DNA of 64,000 bases from Deltaproteobacteria bacterium. Lineage in GTDB: Bacteria > Myxococcota > Kuafuiibacteriia > Kuafuiibacteriales > Kuafuiibacteriaceae. Shown one piece after another: positions 35,882 to 45,378 of this stretch. Numbering within the stretch: the stretch's first letter is position 1; each line of letters starts with the position of its first letter. The translations under genes were made by a program, and so were the position numbers. The stretch covers positions 2,356,001 to 2,420,000 of the forward strand of contig JADJBV010000002.1 of the NCBI GenBank assembly GCA_016703535.1, in the 5' to 3' direction. Under the pieces are notes generated by a model, which was not told where the DNA came from, did not search any database, and saw nothing but the letters and a program-made list of their open reading frames with translations.

Positions 35882-38770
35882 ATGCCGCGCCGACTCGGGC
35901 TGCTCCTCCTCGCCGGATCGGTGGCGTGCAGCGATACCACCGGCCTGGGCCAGTCCCTGCCCGAGCTCGACCCGGGGCCCTGGAAGGTCGACTTTGGGGC
36001 GGTTTATTTGGGGGGCGCTCGAACCTTGGAGGTCCCGCTCCAGAACCGGGGTGCGGGGCCTTTGGTGTTGGGGCCGGTGGTGGTGAGTGATCCGGCGTTT
36101 TTGGTGCTGGACCAACCGACCTCGATCTACGCGGGCAACACCGGGGTCTTGCGGCTGCGCTTCAGCCCGATCGCAGTGGGTGGGGCCGAGGCCCTTTTGG
36201 AGTTGGCCAGCGATGATCCGGGGGGCCTGCGGGTCTTGACCTTGGTGGGCGAGGGGCTGGCCCCTTTGGACTGCGACGATCGAGAAGACTGCACCCTGGA
36301 CACCTTCGACCCGAACGCGGGCACCTGCGGCCACGAAGATCGAGAGGGCGATTGCGACGACGGCAGCGGCTGCACTCAAGGGGATCGCTGCGCCGCCGGC
36401 CGCTGCCTGGGCGAGGCGATCCGCTGCGACGACGGTGAAGACTGCACCGATGATCTCTGCGATCCGACTCGCGGTTGTGTGCAGGTGCCGGTCGACGAAC
36501 GTTGTGCCGATCAAGATCCCTGCTCCCTCGATCGCTGCACCTCCTCGGGCTGCGAAAATCCTCCGGCGCCCGACGGCCACCCTTGTGGCCCGGTGGTGAG
36601 CTGCATCTCCGCCGAAATTTGCCTGCTCCAGCAGTGCGTCGAGGTGTCGATCCCCGAGGGTGCCCCTTGCAACGACGGCGAAGTCTGCACCCGCGACGAT
36701 CACTGCCAGGCCGAGACCTGCGTCGGCGAGCGGATCTCCCGGCCGCCCCAGGTGATCGGCGAAGCCACCCTCTACTACAACCCGACCAGCGGGAGTTTGC
36801 ACGACGACCGCTTGTATTTGGCCACTCCGATCCGCGCCCTCGCCGACTTCAAGGTGTTGGCCTTCGATGGAGACCACGTGGCGCCGCTGCACACCTGGCC
36901 CGAGGCCAACGGCTCAGCAGAGTTGACCCGAGTGGGGCCGGGGATCCTCGCCCGGGTCTCCACCGGTAGCACCAGCCAACGTTGGCTCGAGGTCTTCGAC
37001 GCCAGTGATCCGGATCGACCCCGCCGCACCGCCCGACACCCGGTCGGATATTGGGATCGAAGTGATGACACCCTGCTGAACGTCGCGGGCCGGGTGTACT
37101 TCTGCGCCGCACCCGCACCCCTGGCCGCGCCAGAGCTGATGGAGGCCGATCTGTTGGCGGGAGCTGGCCCAGTGGTGCCCGTGGGCCTCGGGACCCTGGC
37201 GTGCCACGAGAGCCAAACCGGATTTGCCGCGGCCGGTGACGTCTGGATCAGCTTCGACAACCAGCCGGCTCAACACTCGGCCGGCTTCATGATCTTCCGG
37301 ATCAGCCCGGGGCAAGCCACCTCACTTTATAGCTTTGGCTTCGCCACCAACGGGGTCCATCAGTACGGGGGCATTCAAGAGGTCGCCACCGACGGCCACG
37401 TGGTGGTGATCGATCTGGAGAACGAACGTTACTTGCGGCTGGTCGATCTGGATCGGGCCCCGGTCGGCATCACCGATCACTTGGTCTCGAACCTCCCCCA
37501 GTCTCGTCTGTTGTCGGTGCAGGACCGACGGGCCCTCTACGAGATCAGGGACGCTTGGGTCGAGGTCGACCTCAACGATAGCGCCAACCCGACGCTGCTC
37601 CCGGATCGGATCGCCTTCACCCCGCCGCGGTCGGCGCGGTTTTTGGCCGAGGACTCGACCCGGGTTGTTCTTTGGAACTCCTACCAAGGGCTCTTCGTGT
37701 TGAGCCGGACGCCAACCGGCCTCAGCCGGCACTACCAAGCCCGAGGCAACGGCGCGATCTCCAGCCTGCGACTCCAACCCTCGGGGCTCTTGTTTTCGGG
37801 GCGTTTTTCCATGGGTTTTGTCACCGAGGCCGCCTTGCTCAACCCCAACTTGGCGACCGCCGCGGACGCTCGTCTCTTCTTCCCGGCCGGCCCCTACCTC
37901 TTGACCGGCCCCGACGGCCCCGCCGGGGTGGTGGCGCCTTTGGTCAACCACGAGCTCGAGCTCTGCTCGACCTTCAACTGGGGCTGTGATCGCACCCAAC
38001 CGGCGCCCCTGCCCGGGCCCGCCTTGGCCCGCCTCGCCCAGGTCAAGTTGGATCGCGATGGGACCCTCACCGCCACCGCCAGTCAGATCCAGATGTCCAC
38101 CGAACACGGGGCGGCGGTGGCCGGAGAGGATTGTCTGGGCGCCGGCCTCGACAGCTACCTCACGGCCGAACGTTACGTGGTCTTCGACAACTGCCAGGTC
38201 CCTGGCGAGTTGACCGTGGTGGCCTCCATCGCCGCCACCATCCCCTCCGGCGGATCGTCGCCTTGGGCGAGGACTGTGCACCACGGGCCTGGCCTAGCGA
38301 CCTTTGTGGGCCGGGGCTTTCAGGTCTTGTTCGACTATCGCCAGCCCCTGGCGCCGGTGGTCTTGGCGGAGCGATTTGTCCCCACCGACACGGTCGAGGG
38401 CTTTTTGGGCGTGGCCTTCGACGGCACCCACTGGGTCTCCACTCGAATCGACGAAAATGGGCAGGTGCTCCTCGAGGTCTCGACCGTAGCCTTGGGCACC
38501 TCGACGGTGGTCGGCAGCGTCGTCTTCGATCCTCAGCTGGGGGTGCCGCACCGCAACGTCCTCGGGCTGCAATGGCCGCTTTTGTACATCGGCGCCGACC
38601 ACGAAGGCGCCTCCAGACTTTTGGTCTTTGACCTCTCGGGCCCGACGCCACGATCTCTATCCGCCCTCGAGCTGACGACCTCCGCCATCGACCTGGTGGT
38701 GACCGACCAGCGGATCTACTTGGCTCGACCGGATGGCCTGATGGTCCTCGACCCAGCCTGCGGTCCTTGA
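35882..38770 (+). CDS. Large Cys-rich lipoprotein with ASH-like and propeller-like domains
   Basis: A 962-residue lipoprotein (SVAC lipobox, about residues 13-16). Residues 35-130 look like an ASH/HYDIN immunoglobulin-like domain (VDFGAVYLGGARTLEVPLQNRG, FSPIAVGGAEALLEL). Residues 132-290 are Cys-rich with recurring CDDxxDCTxDxC patterns, as in other surface proteins of this group. The last 670 residues are beta-rich with repeated short units of propeller type (RLLSVQDRRALYEIRDAWVEVDL). No catalytic site is seen. It is probably a surface adhesion or binding protein. A TATAAG element at 35871-35876 sits just upstream of the ATG. Confidence 0.7.
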   Translation: MPRRLGLLLLAGSVACSDTTGLGQSLPELDPGPWKVDFGAVYLGGARTLEVPLQNRGAGPLVLGPVVVSDPAFLVLDQPTSIYAGNTGVLRLRFSPIAVGGAEALLELASDDPGGLRVLTLVGEGLAPLDCDDREDCTLDTFDPNAGTCGHEDREGDCDDGSGCTQGDRCAAGRCLGEAIRCDDGEDCTDDLCDPTRGCVQVPVDERCADQDPCSLDRCTSSGCENPPAPDGHPCGPVVSCISAEICLLQQCVEVSIPEGAPCNDGEVCTRDDHCQAETCVGERISRPPQVIGEATLYYNPTSGSLHDDRLYLATPIRALADFKVLAFDGDHVAPLHTWPEANGSAELTRVGPGILARVSTGSTSQRWLEVFDASDPDRPRRTARHPVGYWDRSDDTLLNVAGRVYFCAAPAPLAAPELMEADLLAGAGPVVPVGLGTLACHESQTGFAAAGDVWISFDNQPAQHSAGFMIFRISPGQATSLYSFGFATNGVHQYGGIQEVATDGHVVVIDLENERYLRLVDLDRAPVGITDHLVSNLPQSRLLSVQDRRALYEIRDAWVEVDLNDSANPTLLPDRIAFTPPRSARFLAEDSTRVVLWNSYQGLFVLSRTPTGLSRHYQARGNGAISSLRLQPSGLLFSGRFSMGFVTEAALLNPNLATAADARLFFPAGPYLLTGPDGPAGVVAPLVNHELELCSTFNWGCDRTQPAPLPGPALARLAQVKLDRDGTLTATASQIQMSTEHGAAVAGEDCLGAGLDSYLTAERYVVFDNCQVPGELTVVASIAATIPSGGSSPWARTVHHGPGLATFVGRGFQVLFDYRQPLAPVVLAERFVPTDTVEGFLGVAFDGTHWVSTRIDENGQVLLEVSTVALGTSTVVGSVVFDPQLGVPHRNVLGLQWPLLYIGADHEGASRLLVFDLSGPTPRSLSALELTTSAIDLVVTDQRIYLARPDGLMVLDPACGP

Positions 38771-38773
38771 ACC

Positions 38774-39238
38774 TCAGCCGTTGGATTGATTCAGATCCAC
38801 CGAGACCATGTCCCGGTAGAGGCGCACCAACACCGGCGCACCCCCGAAGTGGAAGATGGCGTGGCTGGACGGGGGGAGCAGGTACTTCTTGTGCTCCTCG
38901 CTGAGGATCTCCGGCAGGCTCAAGGTCGTGGGCGGCGGGACCAAACATTTGATGTTGCCGCCGATCATGTTGGTGATCTCCCGGAGCGCATCGTCGAGGT
39001 GTTCAGCCTCGAGTTCGGCCTCGGGCAGCTGGAACATGGCGACCGCCGCCTTCTGCAGCAGCGGGACCGACATCTCCACCACCACCTCCCCCGGGTAGGC
39101 GCCCCGCAGGCGGATCACCCCGGCCACGCTTGGGCCTTCGGCGGGCGAGGGCGGGGGCCCTGGGATCAAGGTGGTCTCCAACATCGACTCGAACACCGAG
39201 GTGGTGACCGCTTCGATGTCCGTGGTGGCGACGCTCAT
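38774..39238 (-). CDS. cheX: CheX-type chemotaxis phosphatase
   Basis: A 154-residue protein of the CheC/CheX group. The phosphatase motif ExxN is present in the helix EITNMIGGNIK, with the typical GG after it. It likely dephosphorylates CheY, replacing CheZ, in the cytoplasm. The ATG overlaps the cheR stop (ATGA), and it is the last gene of the che operon. The much longer open frame upstream is only the shadow of cheR. Confidence 0.85.
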   Translation of the reverse strand: MSVATTDIEAVTTSVFESMLETTLIPGPPPSPAEGPSVAGVIRLRGAYPGEVVVEMSVPLLQKAAVAMFQLPEAELEAEHLDDALREITNMIGGNIKCLVPPPTTLSLPEILSEEHKKYLLPPSSHAIFHFGGAPVLVRLYRDMVSVDLNQSNG

Positions 39239-40080
39239 TTGGCCTCCGGCCCGCGCAGCTGGTAGCAGCTGGCGTTGGCAAAGTTGACCCGCTCGAAGTC
39301 GTCTTCGAGGCCCGAGGTGGTCTCGGCCCCGCCCAAAAACAGGTAACCGCCGGGCCGCAAAACTCGCTTCATGCGCCCCAAGATCTTCTTTTTGGTCTCG
39401 ACGTCGAAGTAGATCAGCACGTTCCGCAAGAACACCACGTCGAGGAGCGGGAAGTTGGGCCAAGGGTCGATCAGGTTGACCTTCCGCACCGTCAGCAAGG
39501 ACGTGAGCTCTGGCTTCACCGTCCACCGTACGCCCGACCGCTGAAAGTACTTGATCAACATCTGGGCGGGCAGGCCGCGGTTGACCTCGAGTTGGGAGTA
39601 GCTGCCCGAACGGACTCGCTCCAACATCTCGTCGGAGAGATCGGTGGCGTGGAGCTCCACCTTCCACTGGGTCAGCTGCGGGAAGTGTTCGCGCAAGGTC
39701 ATCGCGACGCTGTAGGGCTCCTGACCGCTGGAGGCCGCGGCGCACCAGACCGAAAGTTGGCGGCTGGCCGCGTTGTTGCCCAAGATCGCCGGGATCACCA
39801 CCTTCTGAAGGGCCTGAAAAGGCGCCAGATCCCGGAAAAAGAAGGTCTCGTTGGTGGTCATGGCCTCCACCACCGAACGGTGCAGGGGCCCATATCGTTC
39901 GAGTCGCAGCCGTCGCAGCAGCTCACCCACCGTCGGGATCCCGGCCTTGTGCGCCACCGGGCCAAGGCGGGCCTCCAAAAGATAACTCTGGGTGGGTTCC
40001 AGGACGATCGCCGAACGTTCGTGCACCAAACGCCGCAAGAAGTCGAAGTCGCTCTCAAACTTGGGGGCCGCGCTGGTCAT
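39235..40080 (-). CDS. cheR: Chemotaxis protein methyltransferase
   Basis: A 281-residue CheR: an N-terminal helical domain (about 1-80), then the SAM-binding domain with MTTNETFFFRD, VWCAAASSGQEPYSVAM (motif I), HATDLSDEMLERVRSGSY and FLRNVLIYFD. It methylates glutamates on the receptor gene product in this operon. No C-terminal TPR is present. It overlaps cheB by four bases and cheX by four bases. Confidence 0.97.
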   Translation of the reverse strand: MTSAAPKFESDFDFLRRLVHERSAIVLEPTQSYLLEARLGPVAHKAGIPTVGELLRRLRLERYGPLHRSVVEAMTTNETFFFRDLAPFQALQKVVIPAILGNNAASRQLSVWCAAASSGQEPYSVAMTLREHFPQLTQWKVELHATDLSDEMLERVRSGSYSQLEVNRGLPAQMLIKYFQRSGVRWTVKPELTSLLTVRKVNLIDPWPNFPLLDVVFLRNVLIYFDVETKKKILGRMKRVLRPGGYLFLGGAETTSGLEDDFERVNFANASCYQLRGPEAK

Positions 40081-41138
40081 GCGTGTCGACGCCCCTCCGC
40101 CCGGTTGCCCACCCGCGAAGCGATCTCCTTGCCCAACTCGACGGGCCCCAGCTGCACCTCGGCCAGCCCCGCTTCGGCCACATAACCAGGCATGCCCCAG
40201 ACCACGCTACTGGCCTCGTTCTGCACGATCACCCGGGCCCCACGTTGATGGAGCGCGGCCGCTCCGAGCAGGCCATCTTTGCCCATGCCGGTGAGGACCA
40301 CCGCCAGGACGCTGGAGCCGAACTCCCGAGCGGCGGAGCGAAACAACACGTCCACCGAAGGGCGGCAGGAGTTTTGGGGCGGGCCGTCGTTGACCAACAG
40401 GTACGGACGCCCCTGGAGACGGGTCACCTCCAGGTGGTGATCACCGGGTGCGACGTAGATATGACCGGGGAGCGCGGGCCCTGGCTCGATGGCCTCTACC
40501 ACCTTGAGGCGGGTGCGAGAGGACAAGCGCTCCGCGAGGAGCCGGGTGAAGACCGGCGGCATGTGTTGGACGATCACCACCGGCAGCGGAAAGTCGCTCG
40601 GCAACATCGGGATCAGCTCGGCCAAGGCGTTGGGGCCGCCGGTCGAAGCGCCGATCACCACCAGCTCGACGGGCGTCGGGGTGGCCAGCGGCAGAATGGT
40701 CCGGGGCAGAAGATCGCTGGTCGCCAACGGCGCCCGGACCCCCAAGAGGGCCCGGATCTTGGGGAGGAGGTCCTCTTGGATCTGACGGGCCGCCGGGCGT
40801 TGGTCGGTGATCTCTGGCTTGGCGGCGTAGTCGTTGGCCCCGGCCGAAAGGGCCTCCATGGTGGTGGCAGCGCCCCGACGGGTCAGGCTGCTGTACATGA
40901 TCACCGGCAGCTTGGGGTGGCGGATCCGCAGCTCCCGCAAGGTGCCCAGGCCATCCAGCTCGGGCATCTCGACGTCCAAGATCACCAGGTCCGGCTTGGC
41001 CTGATCCAACTTGGCCAAGGCGATCTTCCCGTTGGCGGCGAGCCCGGCCAACTCCAGATCGGTGCTGGCCGCCAGGGCGTCGCTCAGCATCCGGCGTGAG
41101 ACGACCGAGTCATCCACGACCAGGATGCGATGTTTCAT
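40077..41138 (-). CDS. cheB: Chemotaxis methylesterase/response regulator
   Basis: A 353-residue CheB: an N-terminal receiver domain (VVDDS, phosphorylated Asp in LVILDVEMPELDG, Lys in the NDYAAKP segment) and a C-terminal methylesterase. The esterase has the nucleophile Ser in IGASTGGPNAL, His in VQHMPPVFT and Asp in TGMGKDGLLGA. It removes methyl groups from the receptor and is activated by CheA. The ATG at 41138 overlaps the cheY stop. Confidence 0.97.
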   Translation of the reverse strand: MKHRILVVDDSVVSRRMLSDALAASTDLELAGLAANGKIALAKLDQAKPDLVILDVEMPELDGLGTLRELRIRHPKLPVIMYSSLTRRGAATTMEALSAGANDYAAKPEITDQRPAARQIQEDLLPKIRALLGVRAPLATSDLLPRTILPLATPTPVELVVIGASTGGPNALAELIPMLPSDFPLPVVIVQHMPPVFTRLLAERLSSRTRLKVVEAIEPGPALPGHIYVAPGDHHLEVTRLQGRPYLLVNDGPPQNSCRPSVDVLFRSAAREFGSSVLAVVLTGMGKDGLLGAAALHQRGARVIVQNEASSVVWGMPGYVAEAGLAEVQLGPVELGKEIASRVGNRAEGRRHA

Positions 41139-41512
41139 GGAGTGGCCTCTCGACGAAAGCCCATCAAACCCAACTTGGAGACCAGGTCGCTCTTGGTGAA
41201 AGGCTTCATCACGTATTCGTCGGCGCCCGCGGCCAGGGCCTTGGTCATCTCTTCGATGCCGGTTTCGGTGGTGACCATCATCAGCCGCACGTCGGCCCAG
41301 CTCGGCTGAGCCCGCACCGCTTGCAGGAACTCGTAGCCGTTCATCACCGGCATGTTCCAATCGATGAGGGCCAGGTCCACGGCCTCGGACTGCATCCGTT
41401 CCAGGGCTTCTTGTCCGTTCCCCGCCTCGACCACCGAAAATCCCAGGTCCCCAAGGATTTTACTCAGCACCTTCCGCATCGCCCGAGAGTCGTCGATGAC
41501 CAGCGCGTGCAT
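41135..41512 (-). CDS. cheY: CheY-type response regulator
   Basis: A 125-residue single receiver domain: acidic pair in VIDDSRAM, phosphorylated Asp in DLALIDWNMPVMNG, Thr-Thr in MMVTTETG, Lys in DEYVMKPFTK. It is the output messenger of the che operon. No flagellar genes are in the window, so the target (motor, type IV pili or other) is not known. Confidence 0.95.
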   Translation of the reverse strand: MHALVIDDSRAMRKVLSKILGDLGFSVVEAGNGQEALERMQSEAVDLALIDWNMPVMNGYEFLQAVRAQPSWADVRLMMVTTETGIEEMTKALAAGADEYVMKPFTKSDLVSKLGLMGFRREATP

Positions 41513-41537
41513 GCCTCTGCCCCCTCCTCGATTGGCT

Positions 41538-42539
41538 TTAGGTTCGGAAGTGACCAACCAGCCGCTGCAGGCCAGCGGACAACTTGCTCAACTCTCCGAC
41601 CGTCGTGGCGGCCTGTGAGGCGGCACTGGAGGTGCTCTTCGCCGAGTGGGCGACCGCTCCGATGTTCTTGGCGATCTCATTGGCGCCGCTGGCCGCTTCG
41701 CCGACGCTCCGGGAGATCTCGTTGGTGGTGGCGGTCTGCTCCTCGACCGCGCTGGCGATCGAGTTCTGGAAATCATTGATTTGATTGATGATTGAGCCGA
41801 TCTCGCCGATGGCCTCCACCGCACTTTTGGTGTCCTGCTGGATGGCCTCGATCTTTTGGCTGATGTCTTCGGTCGCTTTGGCGGTCTCTTTGGCCAACTC
41901 CTTGACCTCGTTGGCGACCACCGCAAAACCTTTCCCGGCCTCGCCCGCTCGGGCGGCCTCGATGGTCGCGTTGAGGGCCAACAGGTTGGTCTGTTGGGCG
42001 ATCGAGGTGATCACTTTGATCACCTTGCCGATCTCGGTGCTGCTTTCGCCCAACTTGGAGATGGTCTGGTTGGTCGACTGCGCTCGACCGACCGCTTCGG
42101 TGGCGACCCGGGCGGCGTCGGAGGCGTTCTTCGCGACCTCCCGGATGCCGATCGCCATCTCTTCGGCGGCGGTGGCCACGGTCTGGACGTGTTTGCTGAC
42201 CTGACCGGCGGCGTCGGCGGCGATGCTGGCTTGGGCCGAGGTCTCTTGCGCACTTTGTCCCATCTCTTGACTCGCCAAACCCAGGCCCTGAGCCGAGGTC
42301 GCGACGTTCCCGGCGTTTTTGCCGATGGTGGCCACGGTCTCGCGCCACTCGGAGATCAACCGCTCGAGAGCCCGACCGATGCGGGCCGGCAGGTCATTGC
42401 CGCTGACCGAAACTCGGACGGTCAGGTCACCGCCCGCCGCGGCCTCGACCGCGTCCAAGAGTTGTTGCAGGCGTGGGTCCTCACCGATCGCGGGGGAGCC
42501 GGGGGTTCGGGAGTGGGAGTCGGCGCTGGGGTTCGACAT
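41538..42539 (-). CDS. Cytoplasmic methyl-accepting chemotaxis protein
   Basis: A 333-residue receptor with no membrane helix or sensing domain. A short disordered N-terminus and a HAMP-like segment (about 30-70) lead into the methylation helices and the hairpin tip (AQQTNLLALNATIEAARAGEAGKGFAVVANEV). It returns through methylation helix 2 with EEQTAT. As a soluble receptor it must sense through a partner protein or through the HAMP-like part. It is in the middle of the che operon between cheW and cheY. Confidence 0.95.
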   Translation of the reverse strand: MSNPSADSHSRTPGSPAIGEDPRLQQLLDAVEAAAGGDLTVRVSVSGNDLPARIGRALERLISEWRETVATIGKNAGNVATSAQGLGLASQEMGQSAQETSAQASIAADAAGQVSKHVQTVATAAEEMAIGIREVAKNASDAARVATEAVGRAQSTNQTISKLGESSTEIGKVIKVITSIAQQTNLLALNATIEAARAGEAGKGFAVVANEVKELAKETAKATEDISQKIEAIQQDTKSAVEAIGEIGSIINQINDFQNSIASAVEEQTATTNEISRSVGEAASGANEIAKNIGAVAHSAKSTSSAASQAATTVGELSKLSAGLQRLVGHFRT

Positions 42540-42553
42540 GACAATTTACTTCC

Positions 42554-43012
42554 TCAGGAGTGGAGCGGCTCTTCGTCGCGGCCTTCGGCGAGCACCCTCT
42601 TGGTGTCGAGCACCAAGAGGAGCCGGCTTTCGAACTTGTAGACGCCCTGGAGCAGGGCGCGGCTGGCGGTCGGGACGGTTTGGGGCGGCGCCTCGAAGTC
42701 CGAAGAGGTGGCGTCCAACACGTCACCGATCTCGTCGACGAGCAGCGACACCGCGCCCTCTTCGGTTCGGACCACCACGTTGATCGGCAGGCGCTCCCCT
42801 TGTCGCGGGGGGAGGCCGAGTCGGGTACGGAGGTCGATGGCGGTGACGATCTGGCCCCGGAGGTTGATCAGCCCCGAGACCGACTTGGGCGCCAGGGGCA
42901 CCCGGGTCATGCGCTGATACTTCAGCACCTCTTGGACCGACAAGACGTCGAGGCCGAAGTGGATGCCGTCCACGAAGAAGGTGCAGAGCTGGCGCTGATC
43001 GCGGTTGTTCAC
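42554..43012 (-). CDS. cheW: Chemotaxis coupling protein
   Basis: A 152-residue CheW: QLCTFFVDGIHFGLDVLSVQEVL at the start, the GLINLRGQIVTAIDLRTRLGLP segment that binds the receptor tip and CheA P5, and VSLLVDEIGDVLDA. It overlaps cheA by four bases. It couples the soluble receptor to CheA. Confidence 0.96.
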   Translation of the reverse strand: MNNRDQRQLCTFFVDGIHFGLDVLSVQEVLKYQRMTRVPLAPKSVSGLINLRGQIVTAIDLRTRLGLPPRQGERLPINVVVRTEEGAVSLLVDEIGDVLDATSSDFEAPPQTVPTASRALLQGVYKFESRLLLVLDTKRVLAEGRDEEPLHS

Positions 43013-45303
43013 GACGGGACCTCCCTCTCGGCGTTCTCTTCGAAGAGGGTCAGGCCGGCCGCCGAGATCGCGCCCGGGATGTCCAGGATGTCGGTGACCT
43101 TCTCTTGGATCACCGCCGAGCCGGCCAGGATGCCCCGGCTGCGGGCCCGGTGGATCACGAAGCTATCCTCGATGATGTCCACGATTTCATCGACCACCAG
43201 GCCGACCGACGAGCCGTTGGCCGAGTAGACCACCACCTGCAGCGGATCTTCGGGGCGCCGCTCCGGGGCGTGGCCGCCGAGCAGATTGCTGAGGGGCAAC
43301 AGCGGCAGGAGTCGGCCGCGATATTGGACCACCTCGGCCCCACCGGCGAGCTCGACCTGGGCGGAGCGGAACTCCTCCAGGCGGGCTACCGTGGTGAGGG
43401 GCATGGCGATCCGGCGGCTCCCACCGACCGTAAAGAGCAACATCGAGTGGCGTTGGGCCGAGGGCTGGACCGCCCCTTGGGCTGCTTCGACCGCGTTGCG
43501 AACCCGGCCGCCGGTCAACACGCCGGCCCGCACCGCCAGGCCAAGCACGTCCAAGATCAACGCGACCTGACCATCACCCATGATGGTCGCGCCAGCGTAG
43601 ACGTTCAGCCCCTTGAGCTGTTTGCCCAGCGGCTTGACCACGATCTCTTCCGTATCGTTGATGGTGTCCACCACCAGGCCGAAGCTTCGGCCGTCGGCCT
43701 CGACCACCACGATGTTCACCACCACCTCGTCGTGGTCCCCCGGCACCGTCGCCGGGACCCCCAAGGCTTGGGAGAGATAGACCAAAGGCAACAGGTTGCC
43801 CCGGAGCCGGTAGACCGGGGCCCCTTGGACGAACTCGATGTTGCGTCGGACCGCGTCCCCCTCCAGGCGCACCAACTCGAGCAAGCTGGCTTGCGGGAGC
43901 GCATAACGATCGCCGCTGGTGGTCACCACCAAGGCCGGGATGATCGCCAGGGTCAGGGGGATCTTGATCTTGATGGTCGTGCCTCGACCCACTCGGTTCT
44001 GGATGTCGACCATGCCGCCGATCCGCTCGATGTTGGAGCGGACCACGTCCATGCCGACGCCGCGGCCGGAGATGTTGGTCACCTTTTCGGCGGTCGAGAA
44101 GCCGGGCAAGAAGATCAGCCCAACCACCTCTCGTTCGCTCATCCGGGCCGCGACCTCGGGGGTCACCAGGCCCTTCTGCACCGCTTTGGCGAGCACCCGG
44201 GCCGGGTCGATGCCCCGGCCGTCGTCGGTGATCTCGATGTTGACCTGACCACCCTCGTGGTAGGCGCGTAAAGAGAGGCAACCTTCGGGCGACTTCTTGG
44301 CGGCGATCCGCTCTTCGGGGCCTTCGACGCCGTGGTCGATCGAGTTGCGGACGATGTGGGTCAGCGGATCTTTGATCGCCTCGATGATCGTTTTGTCGAG
44401 TTCGGTCTCTTTGCCTTCCATCTCGATCCGCACCTGCTTGCCGACCGCCAGGGCCAGGTCGCGGGTGATCCGAGGGAACTTGCTCCACACGTTGCCGATC
44501 GGCTGCATGCGGGTCTTCATCACGCTCTCTTGGAGTTCGGTGACGATCAGGTTGAGCCGCTGCATGGAGGCGGTGAGGGCGGTGTCGCCTTGACGAGAGC
44601 TGACCTGCAACACCTGGTTGCGGGCCAAGACCAACTCACCGACCAGGTTCATCAACTTGTCGAGCAGGCCGACGTCGACCCGGATCGAAGACTCGGAGAC
44701 GGCGCTCTCTTGGTGCGGCTCGGGGGCGCCACCACCTTGGGGATGCCGGGGCACTTCGGGTGGGGCCGGGGCCGGGGGAGGTGCGGCGATCGCGGGGGCA
44801 GGGGCCACGACCGGGGCCGGCGCGGGGGGCGCTGGGGCCGGCACGTTGGCCGCCGAATACACTGGCACCATCACCTCGGGCATCGGCCCGTCAGGAGGAG
44901 GAGGGGCGGCGGGTTTGGCCGCACCTTCCATCAGGCGCTGGAGTTTGGCGATCAGGGCCGTGTAGTCGGCGTCGCCTTCACTGGCGCCGTCACTCGACTC
45001 GATGTTCCCCATGATCGCCCGGACCGCGTCCACCAAGCTCAACAGAGCGCTGGTGATCTCCGGGTTGAGCTTGAGGCTCCCGTCCCGCATCCGGCTGAGC
45101 AGGCTTTCGCCGGCGTGGGCCACCGACTCCAACTTGCCCAGGCCCAAAAAGCCACAGGTGCCCTTAATGGTGTGGATGCAGCGGAAGATGTCGTTCAGCC
45201 GCGGCGCATCATCGGGGTTTTTTTCAAGCTCGACGAAGTCTCGATCGAGCTTGTCGAGGCCTTCGTGACTCTCGACGAGGAAGTCTCTAACGATTTCGTC
45301 CAT
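43009..45303 (-). CDS. cheA: Chemotaxis histidine kinase
   Basis: A 764-residue CheA: Hpt domain (about 1-105, phosphorylated His in CIHTIKGTCGFLG), a Pro/Ala-rich linker (about 128-205) where the P2 regulator-binding domain would be, a dimerisation helix pair, and an ATPase domain with HIVRNSIDHGVEG, DDGRGIDPARV and GRGVGMDVVRSNIE. Two CheW-like domains follow in tandem (about 455-600 and 625-755) instead of the usual one. It is the first gene of the che operon. The start lies 6 bp downstream of a perfect dyad. Confidence 0.97.
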   Translation of the reverse strand: MDEIVRDFLVESHEGLDKLDRDFVELEKNPDDAPRLNDIFRCIHTIKGTCGFLGLGKLESVAHAGESLLSRMRDGSLKLNPEITSALLSLVDAVRAIMGNIESSDGASEGDADYTALIAKLQRLMEGAAKPAAPPPPDGPMPEVMVPVYSAANVPAPAPPAPAPVVAPAPAIAAPPPAPAPPEVPRHPQGGGAPEPHQESAVSESSIRVDVGLLDKLMNLVGELVLARNQVLQVSSRQGDTALTASMQRLNLIVTELQESVMKTRMQPIGNVWSKFPRITRDLALAVGKQVRIEMEGKETELDKTIIEAIKDPLTHIVRNSIDHGVEGPEERIAAKKSPEGCLSLRAYHEGGQVNIEITDDGRGIDPARVLAKAVQKGLVTPEVAARMSEREVVGLIFLPGFSTAEKVTNISGRGVGMDVVRSNIERIGGMVDIQNRVGRGTTIKIKIPLTLAIIPALVVTTSGDRYALPQASLLELVRLEGDAVRRNIEFVQGAPVYRLRGNLLPLVYLSQALGVPATVPGDHDEVVVNIVVVEADGRSFGLVVDTINDTEEIVVKPLGKQLKGLNVYAGATIMGDGQVALILDVLGLAVRAGVLTGGRVRNAVEAAQGAVQPSAQRHSMLLFTVGGSRRIAMPLTTVARLEEFRSAQVELAGGAEVVQYRGRLLPLLPLSNLLGGHAPERRPEDPLQVVVYSANGSSVGLVVDEIVDIIEDSFVIHRARSRGILAGSAVIQEKVTDILDIPGAISAAGLTLFEENAEREVPS

Positions 45304-45309
45304 TCGCGG

Positions 45310-45337
45310 GGTCCGATCCGCAATGGTGAATCGGACC
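45310..45337. promoter_or_regulatory. Perfect dyad upstream of cheA
   Basis: GGTCCGAT (45310-45317) and ATCGGACC (45330-45337), a perfect 8-bp inverted repeat with a 12-bp spacer, ending 6 bp before the cheA start. It could be an operator for a dimeric regulator, a 5' leader stem that controls translation, or the end of the upstream HAD-gene transcript. Confidence 0.55.
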
Positions 45338-45378
45338 AGACTGGCCGAACATGAGCCGCCCCGCCGACGATGGTCTCC

